From Lingula anatina (taxonomy: Eukaryota; Brachiopoda; Lingulata; Lingulida; Lingulidae): 64,000 bases of DNA. The notes below the pieces were generated by a model that was not told the DNA's origin, did no database searches, and was given only the letters and a program-made list of their open reading frames with translations. Both the position numbers and the translations under genes were made by a program. This document shows positions 13,441 through 25,180 of this stretch, piece by piece; within the stretch, counting starts at the first letter, position 1, and each line of letters opens with the position of its first letter. The stretch is from NCBI RefSeq assembly GCF_001039355.2, contig NW_019774358.1, positions 348,577 through 412,576 on the forward strand, in the 5' to 3' direction.

Positions 13441-14907
13441 TAAAATGCTGCGTAATGTTACAGGGATCCTGAGAGAACACTAACGGTCCTGCTACTGCAG
13501 ATCAAGGTAACTCAGAGTCAATCATGATCTTTGAGTTGCCTGCTGTTTTTCGAATTAAGAGCACCCGTATAAAATACCAATCATCCATTATAGAGTTGTG
13601 TGTTTCCATTAGTCGTTGTTTTAATGATAAAAATAACAGTCACGCTCTATCCCACACTATAATTTACTCTAAAGCACAGGACGTGGTTTTTAAGTTTCTC
13701 GTAAAATATGAATATAATATAAATTCATTTCTGATATTTTATAACGCTTGGATGTAACGCCAGGGTCATTTTGGTTTCGCAACTCTTGACCGCACTTCAC
13801 GTGTAAGGTGCACATTCTACATTATCATCATGGCAGATAAACTGTGCGCTTAAGCTACTATGCATGCTACCTTTGTCTTATTTACACTATGATGCAACAT
13901 GCATTTCTGACATCTTTTTTTTTTTTTTTTTTGTTTATTTATCACAAACTATATGCTTTTGATATTACCTCTAATCTCACTACACATAACTTACATGAAT
14001 TGAACTAAATTAGAGGAAATGCACTAAATGAAGTGATGGTATAATGGGTAATGTTTCCTGCACTATGGTACATTTTGTTCAAAACATGCTCTATCTTGCT
14101 GCATAAAATGATTGGTTGTTTTCGATATGAACACCTTTAATTTTTCCCCAGTCCATAAGTTTTATTTTGTATCCACAAATTCATTTAGCTGAATATACAG
14201 GTAAACCACACTTTGCAAATTATCCTTTCGATCGAGTAAATTGTACACATGTAGCTATGTTTATCCCTTCGTTCCAAAAAAAAAATAATAATAATAAATA
14301 AATAAATAAAAAATAATAATAAAAAATACAATTTCTAACATTCTTAAATATTTCACGAATGCTCAATTATCGTTGACATATAGACATTAATTTACGATAT
14401 TTTTGACCCATCAGTATTAAAAGTTCTCAAAAGAAACGTCAGTGTTACGTTCATTTTACACAAGGGTACGCAGTTATACAGGGCCTACATACATGTACAT
14501 CAAGAGAGTTGAACTCCTAGCCAGAGGTAGATAATTCTGCCTCTTCCACCACAAAAGTAACAGTATACGTGTACGGGGTAACTTCCTTTGTATTTCTTCG
14601 TTCTAAATGTTCCAAAATATAGTGAAAGTGTATGCCGCTGATCGAGCTTTTAGTTAACCGGTATTGCCCTATTTTAAGGTGCTAAACAGTTGTGACTTAA
14701 AGCGACAGCAGGACTTCGGGTGGTACAGAAAGAAAATATTAATTATTTCTAAAACCATATCCAGAAAACCAAAAATGAGCCAATTAGGTGCTTACCGCAA
14801 TGAAAGAAAAAAGAACCACCAAAACATTATATTTGTAGTGTCTATAGCAATATAGAGAAGAGTGCAGAGTATACATTATATTTGATATTGCGTGTCACCA
14901 AGAAGTA
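13441..14907. repeat. old segmental duplication, unit 1, left part
   Basis: Shares long diverged stretches in the same order with 23727-24850. Examples are the GCAGATCAAGGTAACT segment, the AAGAGCACCCG segment and the GTTTCCATTAGTCGTTGTTT segment. The match continues on the far side of the Tc1 element (16542-16800 with 24850-25140). Identity is visibly far lower than in the allelic pairs, so this is an old duplication. It contains a T tract near 13914-13933 and an A/T-rich tract at 14276-14330. No coding capacity recognised. Confidence 0.75.
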
Positions 14908-16541
14908 CAGACTTGACATTTAATATGGAATATTTTTTCCAAGTCATTTTTCATCATTTTTTTCCCTATTTTGCTGACTGATAAATGAAAATGGGGATTA
15001 AAATCGTGTTTTAATAACTTTTAATTATCTTTTTGATGTCATTGTGACATCAGTTAATTAACTGAATTTCGCCATAGAAGCAAGCAAAAATACATTCCCT
15101 TTTCTATGCCATACGACAACCATTAAAAGAGACATTTTGGATCTCTATAATTTCCAAATTATCGTCTGTAAAAGAGTGTCACGCTCCACAAAGGACCCTC
15201 ATATCAGTGTCTAGTCACAGTAACGGTCGCTGTTACGCCTAACATGTTCTGGCTGCTACCAGCGCTCTCAAGCGGCAAGGCATCCCTTGGCATAGGTTTT
15301 TAGAGTTCAATCTGGAATAACATCCCAGGCATCGGTCAAAATCTGCCCAATTTAGTCCAGTTTTGTTGTAGGACATGCAGGCCGTTGAATCGGCGAGTAA
15401 TGGCCTACCCACATATTGTCTGTGTGGTTCAAATATGGCGATTTTGATGACCAAGGATCTGCTCATCCCCTTGGTTCTGTAAGTTATCTGCTATTAAAAG
15501 TGCTCTGTGTGAACCGGCATTCTCACCGTACAACCTAAAACTGTTCCCCCTAGATTAAGTGATAGTCAAGTGGTTCCCAGATTATTCCTTTATTTGATCT
15601 GGTTCAGGTTTTCGTTGATGACTATCATTAGTGTTTTGGCACCAATGTGGTATCCACTCCAAATAATGACGCTGTTTATGACCTTAGTCACTTTAGACGC
15701 GGCATATGCTTGTCGTTGGCCTCCTCTGGATGTCTGTAAACTCTTTGTGGATTAGTCGAGCGGTACAGGTGAAATCTGACCTCAATAAGGAGAGCCATGC
15801 GGTTTCAGTGTTCAACCCAGAGTCATCCAGGGTCCCCAATTCGTTAGAGAAACAGACAGGGTGTTTTGCTGTTTACAGTGAGATTCCTCGCACTTCGTCT
15901 GGTATTCTAACCTGCAACAACCATTTTGTTGTTCGCTAAGGGCCTTGAAAAACGCGTTTTGGTGGCAATTTACCCCTCGTTCTGAGCGGACTGGGTGGTT
16001 TTTGTTTAGTTGCAGCACCATATGCCGAAAGACAGTGGGTCCCGTGCCATGGCGTGTATGTGATCTCTGTGTAGGTACATCAGTCTGGGCGTTACTGTAT
16101 AAAACTTTGCGAACAGTTTCTTTTGGCACAATTATGTGTCTGGCAATGTCTGTCTTTTTCGCGCCATTCTGCCACAGATTAACACATTTGTAAAGCGCTG
16201 CTTAGACCATTTTACTCACTGTAAAACCGACCGCTTGCATGCAAAATTTCAAATTCTTCTATGCAGTAGTTGCCGATATGTGGATACATTTTTGACAGAA
16301 CCATGCTTTGCCAAAGCCAAGCTTTGACCTGTCCAAAGGAGCACTACCCAATTAAATCACTGCATATTACATAATGCAGTAGCTAAACAGACTGGCAGTC
16401 AGTTAATTGGTAGCGACACGCCTGACTACACACTTCTCCATTCACATATCTAATATGAGATAGGATTTTTGGAAAAGAGAACGCATTTTTACCTAGGCAT
16501 ACCTTCGAAACTGAAATATTCCATATTAAATGTCAAATCTG
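14908..16541 (-). mobile_element. Tc1/mariner-family element with TIRs and TA target site, decayed transposase
   Basis: The ends are inverted repeats of about 27 bases (CAGACTTGACATTTAATATG inward from 14908; the same with one change inward from 16541), each flanked by TA. The 1.63-kb length is typical of Tc1 elements. Minus-strand fragments in shifting frames match Tc1 transposase: an N-terminal HTH region near 16100-16190 (ARHIIVPKETVRKVLY), a LYRSTNPQRVYRHPEEAN segment, IIWSGYHIGAKTL, SKSPYLNHTDNMW (the SPDLNPIEHLW-type block), and a C-terminus ending near 15239. Multiple frameshifts and stops make it inactive. In the diverged paralogous region near 24850 the element is absent. Confidence 0.88.
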
Positions 16542-17745
16542 TAATATCTTGCTCTACTTGAGTAACTTGAGTAATTGAGTATTCTTCTATAGATTGTCTT
16601 CTTGAATGGCTAATGGACCCAAGGCAACTTGCGAATAAGTTAGTAGCGATAAAACATATGTATAAATAACATTGGTTGACTGCCAGTTTATTATAACGTG
16701 ACTTGGTAAAGATAATGATTCTATATTGTTTTATATTCCTTCGATCCTGTATACCCAAGGTTGTATAGTAGAAAGTTTTGAAGACTCCAGGCACAAAAGT
16801 ATATTTATTTATTTAATTATCTATTACCGTTTTTTTTTTTTTTTTTTTTTTTTTGCCAACTCACCATTATTAGATACGTACAATCGGGGGAAACCCTAGA
16901 AAACCCACTCACGCGGGTCAAGGAAATTAAGGCAAAATTGGTCTGCTGTTTTCGAACTACCTGTAAATGGATACCCACATAAACTATAAATAAACCGTCC
17001 ACTAGTATTGAATTTAAAGTCTCGTGTTTCCATCAGTCGTAATTGTTTTAATTGTGAAAATGACGGTCACCTTTCAGGTCACAGTATACTATTGAAGAGT
17101 ACGTGGTGTTTCCGATTGTCATAGAAATCCCATTTCTGGTATTTTCATAGTGTTTGGATGAAACGTCACAATCATATGATTATCGGACTTTTTTATAGAC
17201 CTTGGAATTGTTTTTGACAGCATTTGAAAACAAATACAGTAATAACCCCACTTATTAACCTGTTTATATAAATGCGCTGACTGTTATGTACAGCATCATG
17301 CATACACTGTAGCATTTCATTGATCTTCAAGAAACACGAGATTGCAGAAATACGTCTCTGCAGGTAATTGCAGAATTCCCCTTGGAGCTAACACAAGTGC
17401 TTCAGCGACAGCAAAATAAATGCTTAAATCTGTTGTCGACGGTTTTTATCGACTGCATTTTTGCAAGGGATCTGGCTTGTCCAGTCATCGTTTGCTGTAG
17501 AATGTCTCTGTAGGAATCCTGGTTGAGGTTGCCTTCTAGAAAAAAAAAAAAAAAATTCTGGACACCGGCATGAAAGAGACGCTACCACCCCCTGCTTGCA
17601 CCCTAGGCAGTATACAGTCAACCTTATATGCCTCTCGTACATGCCGGCGGGCACGGATTAGATCGTCAACCCCAAAACTCCGTACATGACCTTATCACTG
17701 AAAACGACGTGATTCCAGGGATTTGGCTGCAAACGCACCTGGACC
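16542..17745. other. no gene; old duplicate sequence and poly-T/poly-A tracts
   Basis: 16542-16800 is paralogous to 24850-25140, and 16880-17490 is paralogous to 1690-2260. Homopolymer runs lie at about 16831-16854 (T) and 17540-17554 (A). No exon was recognised. Confidence 0.6.
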
Positions 17746-17746
17746 N
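17746..17746. other. assembly joint (single n)
   Basis: A single undetermined base. I saw no overlap duplication between its immediate flanks. Confidence 0.9.
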
Positions 17747-17778
17747 GTAGTTTGGCCTGCTGAAGCGTTAATTGGAGG

Positions 17779-18180
17779 ACTTTACTAACGGTTCCAAGAT
17801 AAATGTTGAATTACCTGGCAATGACTGTCCGTTTCCTCTGAGAGAAAGAAGCCCATACTAAGCTGCGTTACTAAGCAGTCGAACCATATCTTCTCTAAGG
17901 TACCTGTAGCTGTCAAGTCTCAAGTCTTAGTTGCTTCTCGAAATACACTCCGAATATTGACAGAAATTGCCGAGAAGACCACCTCTCACATTTCTAACCA
18001 GATAATATAAACTGCATGCATCAATTATTTCGAGAGTTGTGTGGTTATTAGGTAATACACCTGTGTACACGTGGAGTGACACATCAGTTTCAAATTTAAA
18101 CTAATTAGAGAGGAAATAAATATTTTTGTAAACTATATAAGACTGAGGTTATGGAGCTCATGGACTAACTGGCAGCTTAA
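17779..18180. repeat. 402-bp allelic duplication, copy 1 (flanks the occupied TTAA site)
   Basis: Matches 20204-20605 without indels and with only a handful of substitutions. It ends with TTAA at 18177-18180, immediately followed by the terminal inverted repeat of the element at 18181. Confidence 0.95.
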
Positions 18181-19785
18181 GGTAGATCGGTCGTTACGTA
18201 ATTTGACGATTTGCGCAATTTTAGCGCATCGTCAATCGTCTCTAACGACACTTCAGTCTGTTTTATCAATTTGAGGAAATAAAACAATTATCTATAAGAT
18301 AAACATACATTATCAACTTGTCTGTAACTCTGTATGATCGATACAGATTTTCGACAACATTGTCGACTATGATTCCATACGACAACTGTAGCACGTTCAT
18401 AGACTTGCCCTTCAAGAAATCGCTCCTTTTCCAATTTGAATTGGCACTAGAAAAAGTATGACAGCTAAAGCTCCCAAATTATGCACATAGGTGCTATATC
18501 ATGTAAAGAATAAGTGTTGTAAATTCCAATCAAAGTGGCTGCGTACATTTTGAGGTAGAACGCCCTGAATGTGCTGCAAACCGTAGCTTAGATTTCGACG
18601 AAAACCGGAAGTGCGTCGTAACGCCACTCATTTGGATTTAGAGAAATTTGGACTGAGAAATATTTCGTAGCTTATACAAATGTTCAGAAAATGGCCATAC
18701 AGCTTGAAGAAAATTCACTAATCAAAATTGAAACTGCGTTATATTATACAGAAACAATTGTGCACTTCTGACCTCTACTTGTCAGTGTCAGTGTAAACAA
18801 AGTGTACTGAACGCACCGCAAGCAAGCACGTGAATGCCGCATTTGATACTTTGTATCAGACGCTTCATTTTACTTGACAACACAGTGTTTACGATGTCAC
18901 GTTCATGTTATATTCATAAATAAATAACAATAGCAATGAACTATTTTCATATGCATGAGTATTTCCCTTATTACTCTCTTCAATAATTTGGTTGTTAAGT
19001 TAATGGCTTACACCTTCGCATCAGTATGACAAATCTGAAAATAGCTGAGTATACTCACTTCAACTGTTAAACATAATGAACGTTTTTAATGTACTTAGAT
19101 GTCTCTCCACACACACAGACACAAATTAAAAAAAAATAAAATAAAATAAAAATAACGATTTAGTGCAAAAACACCCATTTTCCCATTGATTTGAATGGGG
19201 ACTTCCGACTAGTGCGTCACACAGGGTGTAACGCACTTCAACTTGGCGTAGTTCTCTTATTTGATCGGTGACCCCCATTTTTTTTGACAAAATTTAAATC
19301 CACTTGGATGCCTCTTTACACAAAAACTTTTTTATTTAAATTCAAACTTTAGAAAAATCATAAAAAAATAACGTTTTGGTGAAAATCACCCATTTGCCCA
19401 TTGATTTGAATGGGGACTAGTGCGTCACGCAAGGTGTAATGCACTTATACTTGGCGTAGTTCTCTTATTTGGTCGGTGACCCCCAATTTTTTTGGCAAAA
19501 TTTAAATGTACTTGGAGGCCTCTTTACACAAAAAATTTTTTAAAAAAAATTCGAACGTCAGAAAGTCATAAAAAATAATGCTTTAGTGAAAAAACACCCA
19601 TTTTCCCATTGATTTGAATGGGGACTAGTGCGATATGCAGGGTGTATCATATTTGGGCCTAGTTCTCTTATTTGGTCGGTGACCCCCAATTTTTTTTGCA
19701 AATTTTTAATGTACTTGGGTGTCTCTTCAAACAAAATTTTTTTTAAAAAAATTCGAACGTTGGAACATGTAACGACCGATCTACC
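18181..19785. mobile_element. TTAA-flanked non-autonomous DNA transposon (1,605 bp)
   Basis: The ends are perfect 17-bp terminal inverted repeats, GGTAGATCGGTCGTTAC at 18181-18197 and its complement at 19769-19785. Both are bounded by TTAA (18177-18180 and 19786-19789). The allelic copy at 20204-20605 carries the same left flank and one TTAA (20602-20605) and then continues straight into GATACACAC. This is an empty site, proving insertion at TTAA. TTAA duplication with precise ends is the hallmark of piggyBac-type transposition. The terminal sequence does not start with the CCY found in many piggyBac elements, so the family is inferred from the target site only. No transposase frame is present; the right 40 percent is a triplicated repeat. 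Confidence 0.85.
19160..19768. repeat. three tandem units of about 210 bp inside the TTAA element
   Basis: The landmark CCCATTGATTTGAATGGGGA recurs near 19181, 19397 and 19605, a spacing of roughly 208-216 bases. Each is followed by TAGTTCTCTTATTTG and GGTGACCCCCA. The third unit runs into the right terminal inverted repeat. Units differ by scattered substitutions and length changes in A/T runs. Confidence 0.9.
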
Positions 19786-19789
19786 TTAA

Positions 19790-20203
19790 NNNNNNNNNNN
19801 NNNNNNNNNNNNNNNNNNNNNNNNNNNNNNNNNNNNNNNNNNNNNNNNNNNNNNNNNNNNNNNNNNNNNNNNNNNNNNNNNNNNNNNNNNNNNNNNNNNN
19901 NNNNNNNNNNNNNNNNNNNNNNNNNNNNNNNNNNNNNNNNNNNNNNNNNNNNNNNNNNNNNNNNNNNNNNNNNNNNNNNNNNNNNNNNNNNNNNNNNNNN
20001 NNNNNNNNNNNNNNNNNNNNNNNNNNNNNNNNNNNNNNNNNNNNNNNNNNNNNNNNNNNNNNNNNNNNNNNNNNNNNNNNNNNNNNNNNNNNNNNNNNNN
20101 NNNNNNNNNNNNNNNNNNNNNNNNNNNNNNNNNNNNNNNNNNNNNNNNNNNNNNNNNNNNNNNNNNNNNNNNNNNNNNNNNNNNNNNNNNNNNNNNNNNN
20201 NNN
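19790..20203. other. assembly gap (414 N)
   Basis: A run of undetermined bases starting directly after the right TTAA of the transposon and ending where the duplicated flank begins. Confidence 0.99.
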
Positions 20204-20605
20204 ACTTTACTAACGGTTCCAAGATAAATGTTGAATTGCCTGGCAATGACTGTCCGTTTCCTCTGAGAGAAAGAAGCCCATACTAAGCTGCGTTACTAAG
20301 CAGTCGAACCATATCTTCTCTAAGGTACCTGGAGCTGTCAAGTCTCAAGTCTTAGTTGCTTCTCGAAATACACTCCGAAGATTGACAGAAATTGCCGAGA
20401 AGACCACCTCTCACATTTCTAACCAGATAATATAAACTGCATGCATCAATTATTTCGAGAGTTGTGTGGTTATTAGGTAATACACCTGTCTACACGTGGA
20501 GTGACACATCAGTTTCAAATTTAAACTAATTAGAGAGGAAATAAATATTTTTGTAAACTATATAAGACTGAGGTTATGGAGCTCATGGACTAACTGGCAG
20601 CTTAA
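20204..20605. repeat. 402-bp allelic duplication, copy 2 (empty TTAA site)
   Basis: Collinear with 17779-18180 over exactly the same length. It ends at the uninterrupted TTAA (20602-20605), giving the pre-insertion sequence of the element at 18181-19785. Confidence 0.95.
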
Positions 20606-22311
20606 GATACACACAGACATAATGTCACTCGAATCAAGGAATAAAACCATCGATTGTAGCAAGGTCATATTAATGACAATAGTTTTGCAGAAAAGATGAA
20701 GAAAAAACTACATTACAATTGCATAGATTGTCTGAAGTAAATAAAATTGGCCTAGTGATACCCAGACTATTATATCGAGTAAATAAAAAATAATTATATA
20801 TATATATATATATAAGTCATCCATCTTTCATTGTACTAGTAAGGTATATGCCTTTAAGATATTACATTTACTGTAGTAGAAAAACCCTATTAGTCGAAGC
20901 CTGTATGCTAATGCGATCGAAATAAAAAGGCAAAGGTCGATTAATACCCCTATGCTCTGCCATCAACGGTAGGCTTCTACATCAATTTCTGAGAAAAAAA
21001 ACATTTTGCATCCATTTTCCACACATTGAAATAAATGATAGACATCTCATCCTGGGGGGGGGGGGGTAATGCAGCTTGCAATCTAATGTTAAACAACGCG
21101 TCACCATTTTCCACACATTGAAATAAATGATAGACATCTCATCCTGGGGGGGGGGGGGGGTAATGCAGCTTGCAATCTAATGTTAAACAACGCGTCACCA
21201 TTTACCAAAAGAGTCTCAGTAGATAAACATTTACAACTGAGTGCAGCGACTGTTGTGCTGGAGCTCATAGAAGGACAATCTTTGTAAAATATCACATATA
21301 ACTACTTTGTGTCCCTTAGCACAATTGATTTTACCTTGCACAGCCTTTACCTGAGATTCGTGCACTGCCGGCTTTTTTTAAATCTTTTCACTAAGCAAGC
21401 ATACGAGGACGCCCAGGCAGCAAGAGTCAAGAAGACCATAATATTATTGGTTTCAAATTCTTCCGGAGAGACTTCAGTTGAATGGATAATTTGTAGCCTG
21501 GGATAAAGCACCAACTTCGTTAATTAACCGTTTGAGGGACCTTTCCCACAGATATTTGGATCAATCTACTTCGCTGGGGAGACTCACTAAATTGCTATCA
21601 ACGTAACCGGCTTAAATGTCTGTCACGCCTAGTATAGCTGTTAGGGGGTAATTATCTTTAAATTGTTTTCCTTTAATGGTCATCATTGCCTAACTGCCTA
21701 AAATAAGCTTTTATAAAAAGATTGAATTTGTGAGAAAACATGCGACAAGTAGTATAACATTTTAACATTTATGCTTTTAGCTGTCCCTGGACATCGCTTC
21801 CAACCATTTCCATTTTAGCGAGTGTAAAATCCTGTTGATAGTTTTGCTAAAAGAAGTGTGAATTGATAAACATTGTAGACAATTTACCACACTTAATGTG
21901 TCAAATTTTCGTATCGCGTGAGGAAAGAATAACGTTAAAGTAACTGTAAAGCATTAACTTATCTTGGAACGTTGCCATCGGACATCTAACGGTCTAAAGC
22001 ATTAACAAACCCACGATAGATGTTGCAATATATTTAGTAAATTAAAAATAAATAATAATAATACATTCTAGTAACATTCAAGATATTATAGCACAATACA
22101 TTGACGGTATGTACTCTCCAAAGTTCTGTTGATTGTGTTCTCCTTAATCGAGTTTTAGTGGTGCTAGCAGACTTACGGCAACTTCCGAGGAGGCTAAGCT
22201 TAGTCGACTTGCAGCTAAGCGCCCTTTTAAATTTTTTTATGAAACGAGACTTAGTGACTTATGGTCTTTATTACGCTGGTAACCAAGCTCTTTGGCAGGA
22301 AACTATCTGTC

Positions 22312-22354
<43 letters not shown>

Positions 22355-22936
22355 TATGTGAAGAGCGGATAAGTGGTGTCCAGAATATGCTCAGGAGCAA
22401 TTAACACTTAACTATGTAACTTAATACAATGCTATATGTATTTTCAAGGGTTATTTACATTTTCATTGTACGAGAAAAGCTAAGCACTATGCCTTTAAAA
22501 CTGAAGTGACATCATTTCTTTAACGTCAAAGTGAATAAAACCACCCGCCTTCCCATTGCACTAGTAAGGCATATGCATTTGAGACATTCTATTCACTGTT
22601 GTAAAAATCCCCACTAATCAGAGCTAATGTGATTAAAAACCTTAAAATAAATGCAAAGTTCCAATAACACCCCTATCGTTGTCACCAAAGCTTGGTTTTG
22701 TCTTCATGCAGTTTCTCAGAAAAACGTGCATCCATTTTCACAACATTCAAAATAAATGAAAGACGTCGCTCAAAGGGAGGTGGGGTGGGGGTCACTGCAG
22801 CTTGCAATGTTAAAAGGAAGGGGGCTACTGCAGCGTGCAATCTAATGTTAAACAAGACTGTTATCATTTCCCAAACAGAATGAAATCATGCTATGAACCC
22901 AATGACGTTCAGATTAAAAACATTAAATAAAAAAAG

Positions 22937-23017
<81 letters not shown>

Positions 23018-23726
23018 CAATTATATATCAACGATATTTATTTAAAAGTGATGATGAAGAAGATATGCTTTGCCATTAACATTGATTTTGTTAAGTAAAT
23101 AAGATTGGTCCTGTGGTAACCAGAACAATCTGAGGGCAAATCAACATTTGGTTGTTAGACCTATTAAAAAAAAAACTTTATATTAAATCCACTACGCTCT
23201 GTCATCAACGCCATTTTTCTTTATGTTCGGAAATCATTGCTTTTCCATGTTCAATACACTCATATAGCTTATAGGGGTGGAGGGCTCACTGAAGCTGGCA
23301 ATAATGTCTTAAATGCAATTGTCACCATTTACCATAAGAGCTGAAACAATTAATACTCCAATAGAAAGGTTTTTTATAATGTGAGTCCTGGCTGATTTGA
23401 CGGCTCTTTATGTTGCCCATCTTTTACTGCAGTTACGTACACTAATGAACCTTTAAAATATTCTGCTAGTACGAAAACAAGACAAGACAACCGGGAAACA
23501 ATAGTGGAGTACAAAATTGACAGGTTTTAATTTAGTGGCATATTCACATAATAGCGCTCAGGTAAAGAAAGCCAAATGGATTGTAAAAAAGTAAATGAAC
23601 GGATTTTATTTAATGGTGGTAAAGAAGGAAAAAAAAACGTGCTGCATTTTAAATTAAATTTTGTAAAGTACAATGTTTGGGGCGTGGGACACGGCAAAAT
23701 TTTTGAGTCAAACTACTACATGATGT
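20606..23726. other. no gene recognised; repeats and microsatellites
   Basis: Contains a TA run near 20799-20812, the 92-bp tandem duplication (21012-21197), an ATTT run (about 22312-22354), and a long TA run (about 22951-23014). A diverged relative of 20828-21018 lies at 22545-22735, and a weaker one near 23190-23340. 21795-21860 resembles 3176-3240. No exon with family resemblance was found. Confidence 0.55.
21012..21197. repeat. two tandem 92-94 bp units with G13 and G15 runs
   Basis: Unit 1 is 21012-21103 and unit 2 is 21104-21197. They are identical apart from the length of the internal G homopolymer (13 versus 15). A diverged single relative with broken G runs lies near 22728-22865. 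Confidence 0.95.
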
Positions 23727-25140
23727 TACAGGGAGTTCGGTAAAACGCTCACAGCTAATGCAGATCAAGGTAACTAACAGTCAATATTGATCTTTGATTT
23801 GCCGGCTGTTTTTGTAATTAAGAGCACCCGCATAATATACCGTTAAACCATAATAGAATTGAGAGTTGTGCGTTTCCATTAGTCGTTGTTTTAACGATAA
23901 AAATAGCAGTCACTATTCAGTCCACACTATACTTTAATTTACAGCACAGGACGTGATTTTTAGGTTTGTCGTAGAATATTAATATATAAGAAATGCATTT
24001 CATATATATTTTTTAAAACGCTTGTTGTAACGTCATTTAGGTTTCGCAACACTTGACCTAACTTCACATGTAAAGTACATATAATACATCGTCATCATGG
24101 ATGCGTGCAAATAAACTGTGAGCTGAAGTTACTATGCATGCCACCCTGGTCTTATTTACACTTGCAACATCTCTTCTACAATTGTTTTTATTTTTTTTTA
24201 ATTTATCATCACAAAATCACGCAGTACACATACACAAACTTCAGGTTCTCAGTGTTAGCTTTAAGCACGCTACATATAACCAATGTACATTGAATTAAAT
24301 TATATAAAATGCATTAAAGAAACAATGGTATACTTCTCCTCCAGTCCTAAACTTTGATTTTGTATTCACGAATTAATTTAGCCGAATGCACAGATAACTC
24401 ACACTTTGCAAATTATCATTTTGTTCGAGCAAAATGTACATATGTAGCTATGTTTATCTCTTTTCATCAAAAGCTACCATCTCCAACTACCTTTATATTT
24501 CTCTGTTCTACAGGCAAATGTTCAGAAATATAGCACAGAGTAAATAGTGCATGCAGCTGGACGAGCCCAAAGCTATTCCCCTATTTTAAGGTGCTCATCA
24601 ATTGTCACTTAAAACGATAGCACCACTTCGTGTAGCACAGACTAGGTTAAATCTTTCTAAAGTCACACCCAGAAAAACAAAGTAAGCCCAGTAAGACAAG
24701 TGTTTACCTCACTTGGCCCGCTCACGGATGAAAGAATTCCGAAACCATTCTCTTTATATTTTCTATAACGATACAGAAAACTGAGCAGAGTTAGTCATCT
24801 ATTTGCTATTGCATGCAGCAAAATTAAAAATCCACACTTACCAAGAAGAATCTTGCTGTACTTGAATAACTTGAATAACTGTGTATTCTTCTATAGATTG
24901 TCTTTACGCTATCTGTCTTCTTAGATGGCTAATGAACCCACGGCAACTTGCGAATAAGTGAGCAGCGATAAAATATATGTATATATAAATATGTTAATAT
25001 AACAGTGATTGGCAACCAGCTTATTCATCACGTGACACTGCCAAATATATTTTTAGATTAATTTATTTGCTCCCGACGCTGTATAGCCAAAGCTGTGTGC
25101 TAAATATTTATGATGGCTTCAGGTACAAAGGTCGTTAGCT
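23727..25140. repeat. old segmental duplication, unit 2 (Tc1-free)
   Basis: Diverged paralogue of 13441-14907 plus 16542-16800, in the same order. At the position where the Tc1 element sits in the other unit, this copy reads CCAAGAAGAATCTTGCTG without interruption. Confidence 0.75.

Positions 25141-25180
<40 letters not shown>

Noticed and set aside
16489-16794. 101-codon minus-strand frame
   Set aside because: Spans the Tc1 terminus and its flank; in the paralogous copies near 24850 and 27600 the frame is broken.
19743-20246. 167-codon minus-strand frame
   Set aside because: Runs through the N gap; almost all residues are undetermined.
22951-23014. CRISPR-like or regulatory array
   Set aside because: Simple TA microsatellite; no spacers. 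No CRISPR arrays are expected or seen in this animal DNA.
24850-24905. Minus-strand segment ending in TTCTTG then GTAAGTGTGG, a possible conserved microexon
   Set aside because: Good donor but no clear acceptor, in-frame stop upstream, and the paralogue is interrupted by the Tc1 element without other sign of a gene.
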